Shown: positions 56,023-63,679 of the stretch, one piece after another
Layout: every line of letters begins with the position of its first letter
Numbering within the stretch: the stretch's first letter is position 1
Assembly (NCBI RefSeq): GCF_005047655.1
Contig: NZ_SUKF01000009.1
Span: forward strand, 1 to 64,000
DNA length: 64,000 nt
Origin: Sinimarinibacterium arenosum
GTDB lineage: Bacteria > Pseudomonadota > Gammaproteobacteria > Nevskiales > Nevskiaceae
Reading direction: 5' to 3'
The notes under the pieces: model-generated
What the model saw: only the letters and a program-made list of their open reading frames with translations
The model's database searches: none
Told to the model about the DNA's origin: nothing
Translations under genes and position numbers: made by a program

Positions 56023-58293
56023 ATGAGCCGAACCCTGAAAAGTTACGGTGGCGCGGTAGGGCTGATTAGGATTTTTGGTCGCCTGGCTCCGCGCAGCCTT
56101 CTCAGTGCTAAACAGCTTCAGCGCCCGACTGGGGCGCCGCTGTGTGACCCGTCATATTGTTCGGGCCTTGATGCGGACTCTGCGGCCAGTGAATGGGCAC
56201 TGCTCTATGCCCGTGTGAGGAACTATTTCGCCACAGGCCGCTTGAATACCCTGCGGATTTCGTTGGACGGGCCGCCGCCTGCACCCGGCAGCTGGTGCGA
56301 CGGCGCCCCCGAGTGGATCCTCGACTGCTTGGACCTTCTGGGCGCCATCGAGCACCCGGCAGTGTTGGAAGGACTCTCGATAGAGACGCTTGTCGACAGG
56401 CTTGATGTTCGAAGCAACCAGCTCATCATCTTCCTGCTCTATGTCGAGACTGCGTGGTGTCGGCCTCTCGATCTAAAAGGCCTCATCGCAGTCGCTTGCA
56501 GACCTCCCGAGGAATCGCCGCCAACATTTGATTGGGATATTTCCGAACTACCGGCGCGGGCGACAGCACTACTCTCGATCGCCTCCGGCGATTTTCCTCT
56601 GATTGACGATCTACGCTTCTGTACCCGGCTCGAAGCAGTCTGCAAGGCTGGACAGTCTGTTGAAGATGCGCTCGCCAGCATTGCTGCCTCCCGTTCGCGG
56701 GCTGATCCTGTTTACCAGGCGCAGTTGGTGGATGGCTTGGCTCGCGCCTACGCGTCAACCGCCGCGGAGGAGATCCTCGACGTTGGCACGCTGGCCGTAT
56801 CGCGCTGTTTCGCTCCCGAGCTGAGAGAGCGCAACATTGAACTATTCAGTGCGCGTTTCGGGCTGACCCCGCCGCAGGCAGCTACTCTTGAGTCGATTGG
56901 GCGACGCTTCAATATGACTCGGGAGCGCGTGCGCCAGATTATCGAAAGTCTGGTAAGCGCGGTCTCTGAGCAATCGCTCTGGGCACCCGCCGTGACACGC
57001 GCCCAGCGAGCCTATGTGGAAAAACTCCCCGCTCGCATCCGTGCCGTTGAGGCTGATCCTGATGTCCGCTCGCTGCTCGGCAAGTCGCTCGACATCGCTG
57101 GACTTGATCGATTCGCGCTGACCTTTCTGCGGAAGGAGTCCCCCTCCGCTGCATTGAAGCAGGGTCGCGTGTCTGGTGTTGCAGTCACCGGACGCCAGCA
57201 GCGCTTAGTCGCCACCTCGGTCCGCAATTGGGCCGTAAAAGCAGTGAGTCACGTTGGTGCGGCGCCGGCCGATTGGGTGGCTGGGCGTGCAACCCGAGAG
57301 ACGGGTACCGCAGTGAGCGCTGTGGATGTGGTCAGTGTGCTGGAAGGCGATTGCGGATTTGAGTGGGTGCATCAGGACAGCGGCTGGTTTTGGTTTCGGG
57401 ACTCAGGTCGCAACCGCCTGGCCAACCGCGTGCTCAAACTTGTTTGCGTAGCTCAAGCACCAATTCCTATGGAAACCTTATACGGTGGCTTAGTTCGCGG
57501 CGACCGTGACAAACGGCTGAGCTTTAGCAAAGCGGAACCTCTGGGCTCGGTGTTTCTGCCCCCTATTTTGGTTGTCCAAGCTGTGTGTGAAAGACTGCCG
57601 TTCGCGCGAGTTACGGGCCACGGACATGTGGGGCCCTCAGCAGAGTGCCCGCTACCACATGAGGTACTGGGGACCTTTGATTTGACGTTGCTGCGCTCGC
57701 TGAAATCTCTCGGCGGCATTGCCCGACGTGGTGAGTTGCGCGAATCGGTTCTCGGCCGCCTTAAAATCAGTCCGGTGACGTTTGAAGTGCAGTTCAGCGA
57801 TGCCCCATTCGTCATCAACATTGGGCGGGATCTCTATTCCCTGCGCGGGCGCGAACTAGACCCCATTCGTCTGGCAGCTGCTGTTGCGTCCATCGACGAA
57901 TCCCGTCGTAAGACACCTTCGACGGGTTATTCCTCGAACGCTTGGCAACTAACCGTAACCGAGGGTTTCATGCGCAACTACGTCGCTTCGGTCCCCGCAC
58001 ATATCGCGCGGCAGCTTGAACCTGGGGCTTACATGGCCACCGGGCTCGTTGAGGGAGCCCTACATTTCGTTGACTACGGCTCCAAGGGGATGCGCATCCG
58101 AGGACTTCGCGGCGCGCTACCTGCCTCTGTTGTTGTCGGGGACATTATTCGCGTGGTCGCCGATCCGGACAACCGTAGCTTGCGGCTTGATCTGGTGCCC
58201 AGTGGCGGGACGCGCTTCGCCCAACCGGCGCCCGCGCAAGCGCACGTGGATGGTATTGGCCGGCGGGGGGACGCTGCCGCTGGAGCTGGATGA
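56023..58293 (+). CDS. Large protein with sigma-factor region-4-like HTH
   Basis: 756 residues. ATLESIGRRFNMTRERVRQI (about residue 290) is the characteristic sigma-70 region 4.2 helix-turn-helix. No region 2 (-10 binding, core binding) is visible, so it is not a complete sigma factor. The rest has several helical modules and, at the C-terminus, a possible small OB-like barrel (GLRGALPASVVVGDIIRVVAD). Stand-alone proteins of this type occur in accessory islands; function unknown. Codon use looks less GC-biased than neighbouring genes. The last about 13 residues are read from the repeat in a shifted frame, so the original C-terminus may differ. Confidence 0.7.
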   Translation: MSRTLKSYGGAVGLIRIFGRLAPRSLLSAKQLQRPTGAPLCDPSYCSGLDADSAASEWALLYARVRNYFATGRLNTLRISLDGPPPAPGSWCDGAPEWILDCLDLLGAIEHPAVLEGLSIETLVDRLDVRSNQLIIFLLYVETAWCRPLDLKGLIAVACRPPEESPPTFDWDISELPARATALLSIASGDFPLIDDLRFCTRLEAVCKAGQSVEDALASIAASRSRADPVYQAQLVDGLARAYASTAAEEILDVGTLAVSRCFAPELRERNIELFSARFGLTPPQAATLESIGRRFNMTRERVRQIIESLVSAVSEQSLWAPAVTRAQRAYVEKLPARIRAVEADPDVRSLLGKSLDIAGLDRFALTFLRKESPSAALKQGRVSGVAVTGRQQRLVATSVRNWAVKAVSHVGAAPADWVAGRATRETGTAVSAVDVVSVLEGDCGFEWVHQDSGWFWFRDSGRNRLANRVLKLVCVAQAPIPMETLYGGLVRGDRDKRLSFSKAEPLGSVFLPPILVVQAVCERLPFARVTGHGHVGPSAECPLPHEVLGTFDLTLLRSLKSLGGIARRGELRESVLGRLKISPVTFEVQFSDAPFVINIGRDLYSLRGRELDPIRLAAAVASIDESRRKTPSTGYSSNAWQLTVTEGFMRNYVASVPAHIARQLEPGAYMATGLVEGALHFVDYGSKGMRIRGLRGALPASVVVGDIIRVVADPDNRSLRLDLVPSGGTRFAQPAPAQAHVDGIGRRGDAAAGAG

Positions 58294-58471
58294 CGCGCTC
58301 GTGAACACCGACGTGGAGCGCATCGCCCGTATTCAGAAAGCGCTCTACCGTGCGGCGCAGGGCGGGCTGCAGGTGCTGTTGTTCAGCTGTCATGACGTGC
58401 TGTTTGATGCCCTTGGTGCGGATCGCGTAATCACGCTGGCGCCGCAGCGGCGGCGCAGTGCCGCGCCGTAG
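58252..58471 (+). pseudogene. Duplicated 3-prime fragment of the SbcC-like gene
   Basis: The sbcC reading frame is intact through AGGGTLPLELDDALVNTD.. to the stop at 58469-58471, but it has no start of its own. Substitutions are V-to-E, S-to-A and T-to-P, the rest synonymous. Confidence 0.8.
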
Positions 58472-58480
58472 GGGAGGGCC
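58252..58480. repeat. Direct repeat, right copy
   Basis: Second copy of 55772-56000 at an exact offset of 2480 bp. After it the sequence continues with the promoter module of the next gene, so this is the original junction downstream of sbcC. Confidence 0.9.
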
Positions 58481-58489
58481 ACCGCGCTG

Positions 58490-58515
58490 GTGGGGCGGCC
58501 TGCCGGCGATACGGT
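58490..58515 (+). promoter_or_regulatory. Recurrent promoter module
   Basis: GTGGGGC 58490-58496, 13 nt, TACGGT 58510-58515; serves the gene at 58549 (33 nt). Confidence 0.7.
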
Positions 58516-58548
58516 GGACTGACTTCCCAGCATCCGGAGTCACGGCAG

Positions 58549-59037
58549 ATGAATGCGCTTTCCACCCAGGCCGCCGTGCAGGTCTATCAGCTCGTTCAGA
58601 TTCCGCTCAGCCGGCAAGTATCCATCAATGTGCCGGCCACTTCGCTTGAAGAGGTCCGCGCCTGGGCCATCGAGAACGTCGATACGACTACTCGCTGGAT
58701 AGTCATGTTGGACGGCCGGAATCTCGGTAACGCGATTGTTGTCCGCCAGTACGCCTTTGATACCAGCACTGGCAAGGTCGTCGCCCGAACTTTCAACAGC
58801 ACCGCACGACGCATTGGGCATTTTTCCACCCCCGAGGAGGCGCTTGCTGACTATCGCTCTCACCTCGCTGAGGCGTCCCAGCGGCTGGACGTCATCGAGC
58901 GGCGCTTTGCTGAATTGAAGAACGAACTGGCCTTTGATCTTGCCTATTCAATCGCCGGCGACACTCACGGTATCGATGAGGAATATCTCTTCATCAGCGT
59001 CAGTATTGGCGGCTATCAATACCGCCGGCAGATTTGA
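58549..59037 (+). CDS. Hypothetical protein
   Basis: 162 residues. VQVYQLVQIPLSRQVSINVPATSLEEVRAWAIENVD looks beta-beta-helix; the C-terminal region has a coiled-coil-like HLAEASQRLDVIERRFAELKNEL. Not recognised; cytosolic. Confidence 0.55.
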   Translation: MNALSTQAAVQVYQLVQIPLSRQVSINVPATSLEEVRAWAIENVDTTTRWIVMLDGRNLGNAIVVRQYAFDTSTGKVVARTFNSTARRIGHFSTPEEALADYRSHLAEASQRLDVIERRFAELKNELAFDLAYSIAGDTHGIDEEYLFISVSIGGYQYRRQI

Positions 59038-59063
59038 TGTGTGTCGGGCCGCCGCTAACGATG

Positions 59064-59089
59064 GCGGGGCGGATGCCGGTCTGTAGGGT
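59064..59089 (+). promoter_or_regulatory. Recurrent promoter module
   Basis: GCGGGGC 59064-59070, 13 nt, TAGGGT 59084-59089; serves the gene at 59125 (35 nt). Confidence 0.75.
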
Positions 59090-59124
59090 GGGGTCTCACT
59101 TGTTGTTCAATCTGGAGGGTCATC

Positions 59125-59985
59125 ATGCAGTCACTGTCGTTCAATCGTTTCCGGTCCACTCTCTTGCGCTTGCTTTGCATGTCCGTCATGGCGGCTTTCC
59201 TGGCGGGCTGCAACGTCGCAAAAGTCGAGGAAGGCTGGGAGGGCGCCGTAATCGACAAGCCTTACTTTTTGGGACATGAAGGGATACGCCCGCAGCCCAT
59301 CTCTACCGGGAGGCACGTTTTTTGGTGGACTACAGGTGTAGCCCAGTATGAGATGCGGCCGCAGATTCTCTCGGAACCATTCAAAGACCTGACTACGCAG
59401 GACCGCACGCCGGTGACATTCAACAGCTACATCACGGTTCGTATCAGGCAGGGCCAGACGCCGCTGTTGCACTCAAAGTTTGGCCCGAAGTGGTATGAGA
59501 ACAACATCAAGGAGCCGTACCGCACGATGGTTCGCGACTTCGCTCGCGGGAAGAACCTATTCGAGCTCACAAACGACGTGACGGTCATTGCTGATGGCCA
59601 GGAGGCAATCAGTCAGCAACTGACGACATTGATCGCGAAGCTGGGAATTCCGGTTGATGTGCAGCAATGCGTCATCGGAGCGGTGCGGCCGCCGGATGAG
59701 GTCATCGCCGAAACCTCGCGCACGGCCGCGCAGGAGCAACGCAAGCAGACCGAAGACAAACGCGCGTCCGCCGAGATCAATCGCAAGGTTGCCGAGACCA
59801 ACAAGGCCGATGCAGACCTGGCCTATGCCACCAATTTTGGAATGAACGCGGACCAGTACCTCAGATATCGACAGCTCGAAATCCAGAAGGAAATTGTCGA
59901 GGTCGTTAAAGGAAAGGACAACGTCCACGTCATCGTCAATGCCGGTGGTGCAACACCTGAGCCGATGTTCGGCGTAGGCAAGTAG
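59125..59985 (+). CDS. Band-7/SPFH-like lipoprotein
   Basis: 286 residues; GGAGG precedes the ATG. Signal with lipobox LAGC (about residue 30). GWEGAVIDKPYFLGHEGIRPQPISTGRHVFWWT and TQDRTPVTFNSYITVRIRQGQ..LL....WYENNIKEPYRTMVRDFARGKNLFEL follow the prohibitin/band-7 order. An Ala/Glu/Lys coiled coil (TSRTAAQEQRKQTEDKRASAEINRKVAETNKAD, mostly heptads) is followed by a C-terminal strand. SPFH proteins form membrane-bound cages and scaffolds; on phages and plasmids they may affect membrane stability or superinfection. A long hairpin follows at 60008. Confidence 0.75.
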   Translation: MQSLSFNRFRSTLLRLLCMSVMAAFLAGCNVAKVEEGWEGAVIDKPYFLGHEGIRPQPISTGRHVFWWTTGVAQYEMRPQILSEPFKDLTTQDRTPVTFNSYITVRIRQGQTPLLHSKFGPKWYENNIKEPYRTMVRDFARGKNLFELTNDVTVIADGQEAISQQLTTLIAKLGIPVDVQQCVIGAVRPPDEVIAETSRTAAQEQRKQTEDKRASAEINRKVAETNKADADLAYATNFGMNADQYLRYRQLEIQKEIVEVVKGKDNVHVIVNAGGATPEPMFGVGK

Positions 59986-60007
59986 CTGCACAGACGGCCA
60001 ACCAGAC

Positions 60008-60049
60008 ACACAGCCGCTGGGGGTGGATGCGCGCTCCCAGCGGCTGTGT
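60008..60049 (+). terminator. Strong hairpin, probable terminator
   Basis: 14-bp perfect stem (ACACAGCCGCTGGG / CCCAGCGGCTGTGT) with a 14-nt loop, 22 nt after the stop of the band-7-like gene. No T-run follows. The 60050-60235 remainder is non-coding. Confidence 0.6.
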
Positions 60050-60171
60050 TGTCGGGAATAGGCACCGCCGCAGAATTTAATGTCTTATTGTGTCGCTCGC
60101 CCTCGCACGGGCGTGGAGAGTGCGACACCCCGTATTACTTTTTCGGCCGGCTGATCGACTGAATCGGTCCG

Positions 60172-60197
60172 GCGCGGTCAGCTTTCCCGTCTACTGT
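60172..60197 (+). promoter_or_regulatory. Degenerate recurrent promoter module
   Basis: GCGCGGT 60172-60178, 13 nt, TACTGT 60192-60197; 38 nt before the helicase start at 60236. Spacing fits; the upstream box is weak. Confidence 0.35.
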
Positions 60198-60235
60198 TCA
60201 GGACCTTGCTCGGTCTGACAGTGGTTTGTGGGGAC

Positions 60236-62494
60236 ATGGCAACTAATGCAGCGAGGAAGCGGGTCGCCTCGATAGCCGGCGCAGCTCTGGCCGCGGAGCA
60301 TGGACGCGCTCGGCCGCCTGCACCGGGCGACCTACCCGAGGTGCTGATTGAAGGGCTGCCGCCTATACGGCTGCGACCCCTGCTGCTGCCGCTGGCGTTC
60401 GAGGATCTGACCACGCCCGTCACGAGTTTCGCGCCGCGCGCGATTCAACACGCCGTCGACACCCTCGCGGCCACAGCCCCGAATGACCCCCGCCTGCATC
60501 TGGGCGGTCGCCACTGCGTTCTGGCAGTGAAGGTCACCAAACTAGAATCCTTCGGATTGCCTGGCGCGTCCCAGGGCGTGCGCGGGCTGCTGTGCGATCG
60601 GCGGGGGCTCGCGCTCGCCTTCGAGACCAATGAGCCGGCCCCAGCGCTTGAACGCTATTTCGCCGCTCGGGCGGGTCGGACACTCGGCCTGCTGGGCTCA
60701 TTGCGCAAGCAAGCCGGGCGCTGGGTGCTGTTCAACCCGGAACCCGTCGCCTCGCGGTGGGTCGGACGCGTTCGGCCGATCTACCCGATCCATTCCAAGA
60801 CGATCGAGGCTCAGCTCGCGCGCGTGGAGGACATTGCGCCGGAATCCTACCTGGCGCAGGGGCGCGTTCAGAATGTCTACAGCGCCAACGTCGCAGCGCG
60901 TGAACGGTCCACGCTGACCCAGGGCGTCGCGATGATTCTGCAGGACGGACTGAAGTGCAAACAGAGCTTGCGCGCCGCGCTTGGTGCGGATGCCGCGAAA
61001 CCGAAGGCCGCCCTTGAAGAACTCTTGCGGCGCATGCACGCCCCGGCCGACCTTCAACAAGCCTTCGAAGCCTCAGAGAGGATTGACTTGATCGGCGCTG
61101 TCGCGAGTCTGTCGGAAGGTATTGAGGCGGCATACAAGGAAGACCGTCGCATCCGGCGCTTGAAGCGCAAGCCGCGCGCCTGCGAGGCGCACGCTCGTGA
61201 GAACGACTATCGCGACTACGTTGATGAGCTGGCGCTCACACTTCCGTTCGCGCTCACCGGCGATCAGCGCAGGGCGAACCGGGAGTGCCTGCACTCGATC
61301 GACGCGGGACGCCCGATGCGACGGTTGCTGCTCGGCGATGTCGGCAGTGGAAAGACGGCGGTTTACGCGATGGTGGCGCGCGCGATGCTTCGAGCCGGCG
61401 GTCGCGTCGCTATCCTGATCCCCAACAGCAATCTTGCTCTTCAAGTGCATCGTCACCTTCTGAGCTGGATTCCAGAGTCGCCGGCCGAGTTTGTTTCCGG
61501 AAAGGCGCAACCCGAAAGCTCCGATGCGCCGCTGGTGGTTGGAACTACCTCCATCAGCGCCCAGTGCGGCGCGGTCTTCGACCTGGTGATTGTCGACGAG
61601 CAGCATCGGTTCAGCCGCAACCAGCGAGAAGCGCAGATGGCCGCGCGGGCCCATCTGCTGGAAGTCACCGCCACCCCAATCCCACGCACGCAGGCGCTTG
61701 CGCAGCTGGGAGTGCTCCAGGTCTCGACGCTTCACGGCTGCCCGGTCGAGAAACGCATCATCACGCGGGTCTGGCTCGAAGAGGACAAGTCACAGCTGTT
61801 CGCGGAGGTGGCCCGCACCGTCAAAGGCGGGCGCCAGGTCCTGGTGATCTATCCCGCGAAACACCACCCCGCGGCGTCAGAAGATGATGATGCCCCGGTG
61901 GACGCCGAAGAGCAGGCAGAAGCCGACTCGGCTGAGCGCCCCGACCAGGACATCCTCTATTCCGTGTGCCAGTTCTATGACACCTGGGAGAAAGCGTTTC
62001 CAGGGCGAGTTCGGATGGCACATGGCGGACAACTGCCCGAGCAGAACCAGCAAGCCCTACACGACATGGCGGCAGGGGAGGCCGACATTCTGATCTCGAC
62101 AACCATCGTCGAAGTCGGAGTGGATCTCCCTGGTCTGGCTCGCGCGGTAGTGGTTCAGGCGCAGCGGTTCGGCGCCAGCACGTTGCATCAGATTCGTGGC
62201 CGTGTCGCACGGGCAGGGGGCCTCGGCTACTGCGATCTCTATGCGCCTGGAGCGGTGCGGCCGAAATCACTGGAGCGCCTGCAGGTGCTGGTGGACTGCA
62301 GTGACGGATTCGAGATCGCGCGGCGTGATCTCGCGATTCGCGGGGGTGGGGACGCGACGATCTTCGGGCACCGGCAGAAGGGCAAACGGGCCAACGTGCT
62401 TTTTCGTCATCGCACGATCTCAGACACGGTGCAGCAAGAGGCGTCCGAGCGGCTGCAGCTGGAGTGGTTTGGTCAGCGCGGATTCGACGACTGA
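60236..62494 (+). CDS. recG-like: RecG-like superfamily 2 helicase
   Basis: 752 residues from ATG 60236 (GGGGA upstream). Helicase motifs: GDVGSGKT (I), DEQH (II), TATPIPRT (III), a region with STTIVEVGVDLPG (V), and QIRGRVARAG (VI), then the RecG-style DLAIRGGGDATIFGHRQ. The about 340 residues before motif I do not show a clear RecG wedge/OB domain. RecG-type helicases remodel stalled forks and recombination intermediates. Mfd-like relatives are less likely because no RNA-polymerase-interaction domain is visible. Confidence 0.75.
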   Translation: MATNAARKRVASIAGAALAAEHGRARPPAPGDLPEVLIEGLPPIRLRPLLLPLAFEDLTTPVTSFAPRAIQHAVDTLAATAPNDPRLHLGGRHCVLAVKVTKLESFGLPGASQGVRGLLCDRRGLALAFETNEPAPALERYFAARAGRTLGLLGSLRKQAGRWVLFNPEPVASRWVGRVRPIYPIHSKTIEAQLARVEDIAPESYLAQGRVQNVYSANVAARERSTLTQGVAMILQDGLKCKQSLRAALGADAAKPKAALEELLRRMHAPADLQQAFEASERIDLIGAVASLSEGIEAAYKEDRRIRRLKRKPRACEAHARENDYRDYVDELALTLPFALTGDQRRANRECLHSIDAGRPMRRLLLGDVGSGKTAVYAMVARAMLRAGGRVAILIPNSNLALQVHRHLLSWIPESPAEFVSGKAQPESSDAPLVVGTTSISAQCGAVFDLVIVDEQHRFSRNQREAQMAARAHLLEVTATPIPRTQALAQLGVLQVSTLHGCPVEKRIITRVWLEEDKSQLFAEVARTVKGGRQVLVIYPAKHHPAASEDDDAPVDAEEQAEADSAERPDQDILYSVCQFYDTWEKAFPGRVRMAHGGQLPEQNQQALHDMAAGEADILISTTIVEVGVDLPGLARAVVVQAQRFGASTLHQIRGRVARAGGLGYCDLYAPGAVRPKSLERLQVLVDCSDGFEIARRDLAIRGGGDATIFGHRQKGKRANVLFRHRTISDTVQQEASERLQLEWFGQRGFDD

Positions 62495-62502
62495 CTCCAC
62501 GT

Positions 62503-62528
62503 GCGGGGCGCTTGTCCAGCAATACCGT
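62503..62528 (+). promoter_or_regulatory. Recurrent promoter module
   Basis: GCGGGGC 62503-62509, 13 nt, TACCGT 62523-62528; serves the run starting at 62567 (38 nt). Confidence 0.6.
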
Positions 62529-62566
62529 CTAAGCGTTGGCCCGCTCACTGTTGAATTGGAGGCACC

Positions 62567-62776
62567 ATGTACTTTGAACACACTGCGACCCCCTTGCGCC
62601 TGGCCCGCGCCCATTCGTCGCAGCCGTTGTGTCCAAGCTGCACTGCAAAGCTCACGGCGGCCGAGATTGCAGGCGATGACGGTAGTCACGTCTGTACCGA
62701 GTGCCGCAAGCACCCGGTGGGACGCCGCATCGTGGCTGAGACTCGCTCGCGCCGGGCCCCCGGCGCCGGGGCGTAG
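62567..62776 (+). CDS. Small zinc-ribbon protein
   Basis: 69 residues; GGAGG precedes the ATG. C-P-S-C and C-T-E-C separated by 17-20 residues (about 22-48) form a likely zinc ribbon. The tail is basic (RRIVAETRSRRAPG). First of at least four closely spaced genes. Confidence 0.55.
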   Translation: MYFEHTATPLRLARAHSSQPLCPSCTAKLTAAEIAGDDGSHVCTECRKHPVGRRIVAETRSRRAPGAGA

Positions 62777-62785
62777 GGGTAGCCG

Positions 62786-63100
62786 GTGGGCATCGACAAT
62801 GTCGGCAGTGCGTATTGCCGTCACTGCGGTGCGCGCTTGCGCCTGTTCACCATTTTCAATCGCGACATGCAGGGCTTGTGCAAAGCGTGGCGGAGTCGGC
62901 ACGAGCGTGTATGCGCGCGGCGGACGCCCGCGGAACGGCGCAAATGGGCACGCAAATACGAAGGGAAGGACCACGACGAAAGCGCGCTCGTTGTCGACAT
63001 GGAACATCCCGGGTTTCGCGATCTTGAGGTTCCGGCGCCCAATGACTCTGGAGGGCCCCAACGAACACATTCCGCGCATGCGCGCGACGATGGGAGGTAG
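62786..63100 (+). CDS. Small zinc-site protein
   Basis: 104 residues from GTG 62786. CRHCGARLRLFTIFNRDMQGLCKAW contains C-x-x-C and a third Cys; the C-terminal half is basic and His-rich. It may be related in function to the preceding zinc-ribbon protein. Unknown role. Confidence 0.5.
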   Translation: MGIDNVGSAYCRHCGARLRLFTIFNRDMQGLCKAWRSRHERVCARRTPAERRKWARKYEGKDHDESALVVDMEHPGFRDLEVPAPNDSGGPQRTHSAHARDDGR

Positions 63101-63102
63101 CA

Positions 63103-63417
63103 ATGGAGATGCACGACGAGATGATGTTGGACTACCCGCCGAGCCTCGCGGCGGCAAAGCAGTTGGGCGAGGTGCCGGCTGGCTTTGCGTTCTTTGAATT
63201 CGAGTGTCTGGGGGACCGCCCAGAAGAATTTACGGTTATGAAGGTTACGGGCGCGGTGTTTCGGGAAGCAAAGACCGGAAAAAACAAGGGGCGCAGGACT
63301 GTCGCCATTCCTGGCACAGAGCGCACGGTCTACGTCACTGCAGAGGCGATTCGTGATGCAACGCCGGCGGGGTATGGCGATGCCTTCCGCGCCAAGCTTG
63401 CAGCTGCCACGGAGTAA
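63103..63417 (+). CDS. Hypothetical protein
   Basis: 104 residues, 2 nt after the previous stop; GGGAGG upstream. FAFFEFECLGDRPEEFTVMKVTGAVFREAKTGKNKGRRTVAIPGTERTVYVTAEAI is a beta-sheet-rich small domain. Not recognised. Confidence 0.55.
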   Translation: MEMHDEMMLDYPPSLAAAKQLGEVPAGFAFFEFECLGDRPEEFTVMKVTGAVFREAKTGKNKGRRTVAIPGTERTVYVTAEAIRDATPAGYGDAFRAKLAAATE

Positions 63418-63421
63418 GGAC

Positions 63422-63634
63422 GTGAATCACTCAGAGGGGACTGCGATCGAGTTCCGATTTGTTGAGTACAACGAAACTCGGGCGCTTCGGGATAAGGAAG
63501 CCGCGCGTGTTGTGGTTATCCAAAGAGGCGCGGAACACTGGCTCTGGATGAGCAAGGCCGATATTGAATCGAACATGAAGACGTTTGGGCGCCACCCTGA
63601 ATTGGTGAAGGCTCACGCGGCATACAAGTTCTAA
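63422..63634 (+). CDS. Hypothetical protein
   Basis: 70 residues from GTG 63422, 4 nt after the previous stop (AAGGA upstream). IEFRFVEYNETRALRDKEAARVVVIQRGAEHWLWMSKADIESNMKTFG: strands then a helix. Not recognised. Confidence 0.5.
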   Translation: MNHSEGTAIEFRFVEYNETRALRDKEAARVVVIQRGAEHWLWMSKADIESNMKTFGRHPELVKAHAAYKF

Positions 63635-63679
63635 CGATGGGTAGTGTCGAAGTCGTGAATCCATGAGCGAGAAGAAACC

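Noticed and set aside
56023-58293. Calling the 756-residue protein the element sigma factor that reads the recurrent promoter
   Set aside because: No region 2 or core-binding segment is visible and the gene sits in a recent insertion, so the link is only a hypothesis.
62196-63197. 333-residue + strand ORF overlapping the helicase end and four small genes
   Set aside because: It contradicts the well-supported helicase C-terminus and zinc-ribbon genes, and is Arg/Ser-rich out-of-frame translation.
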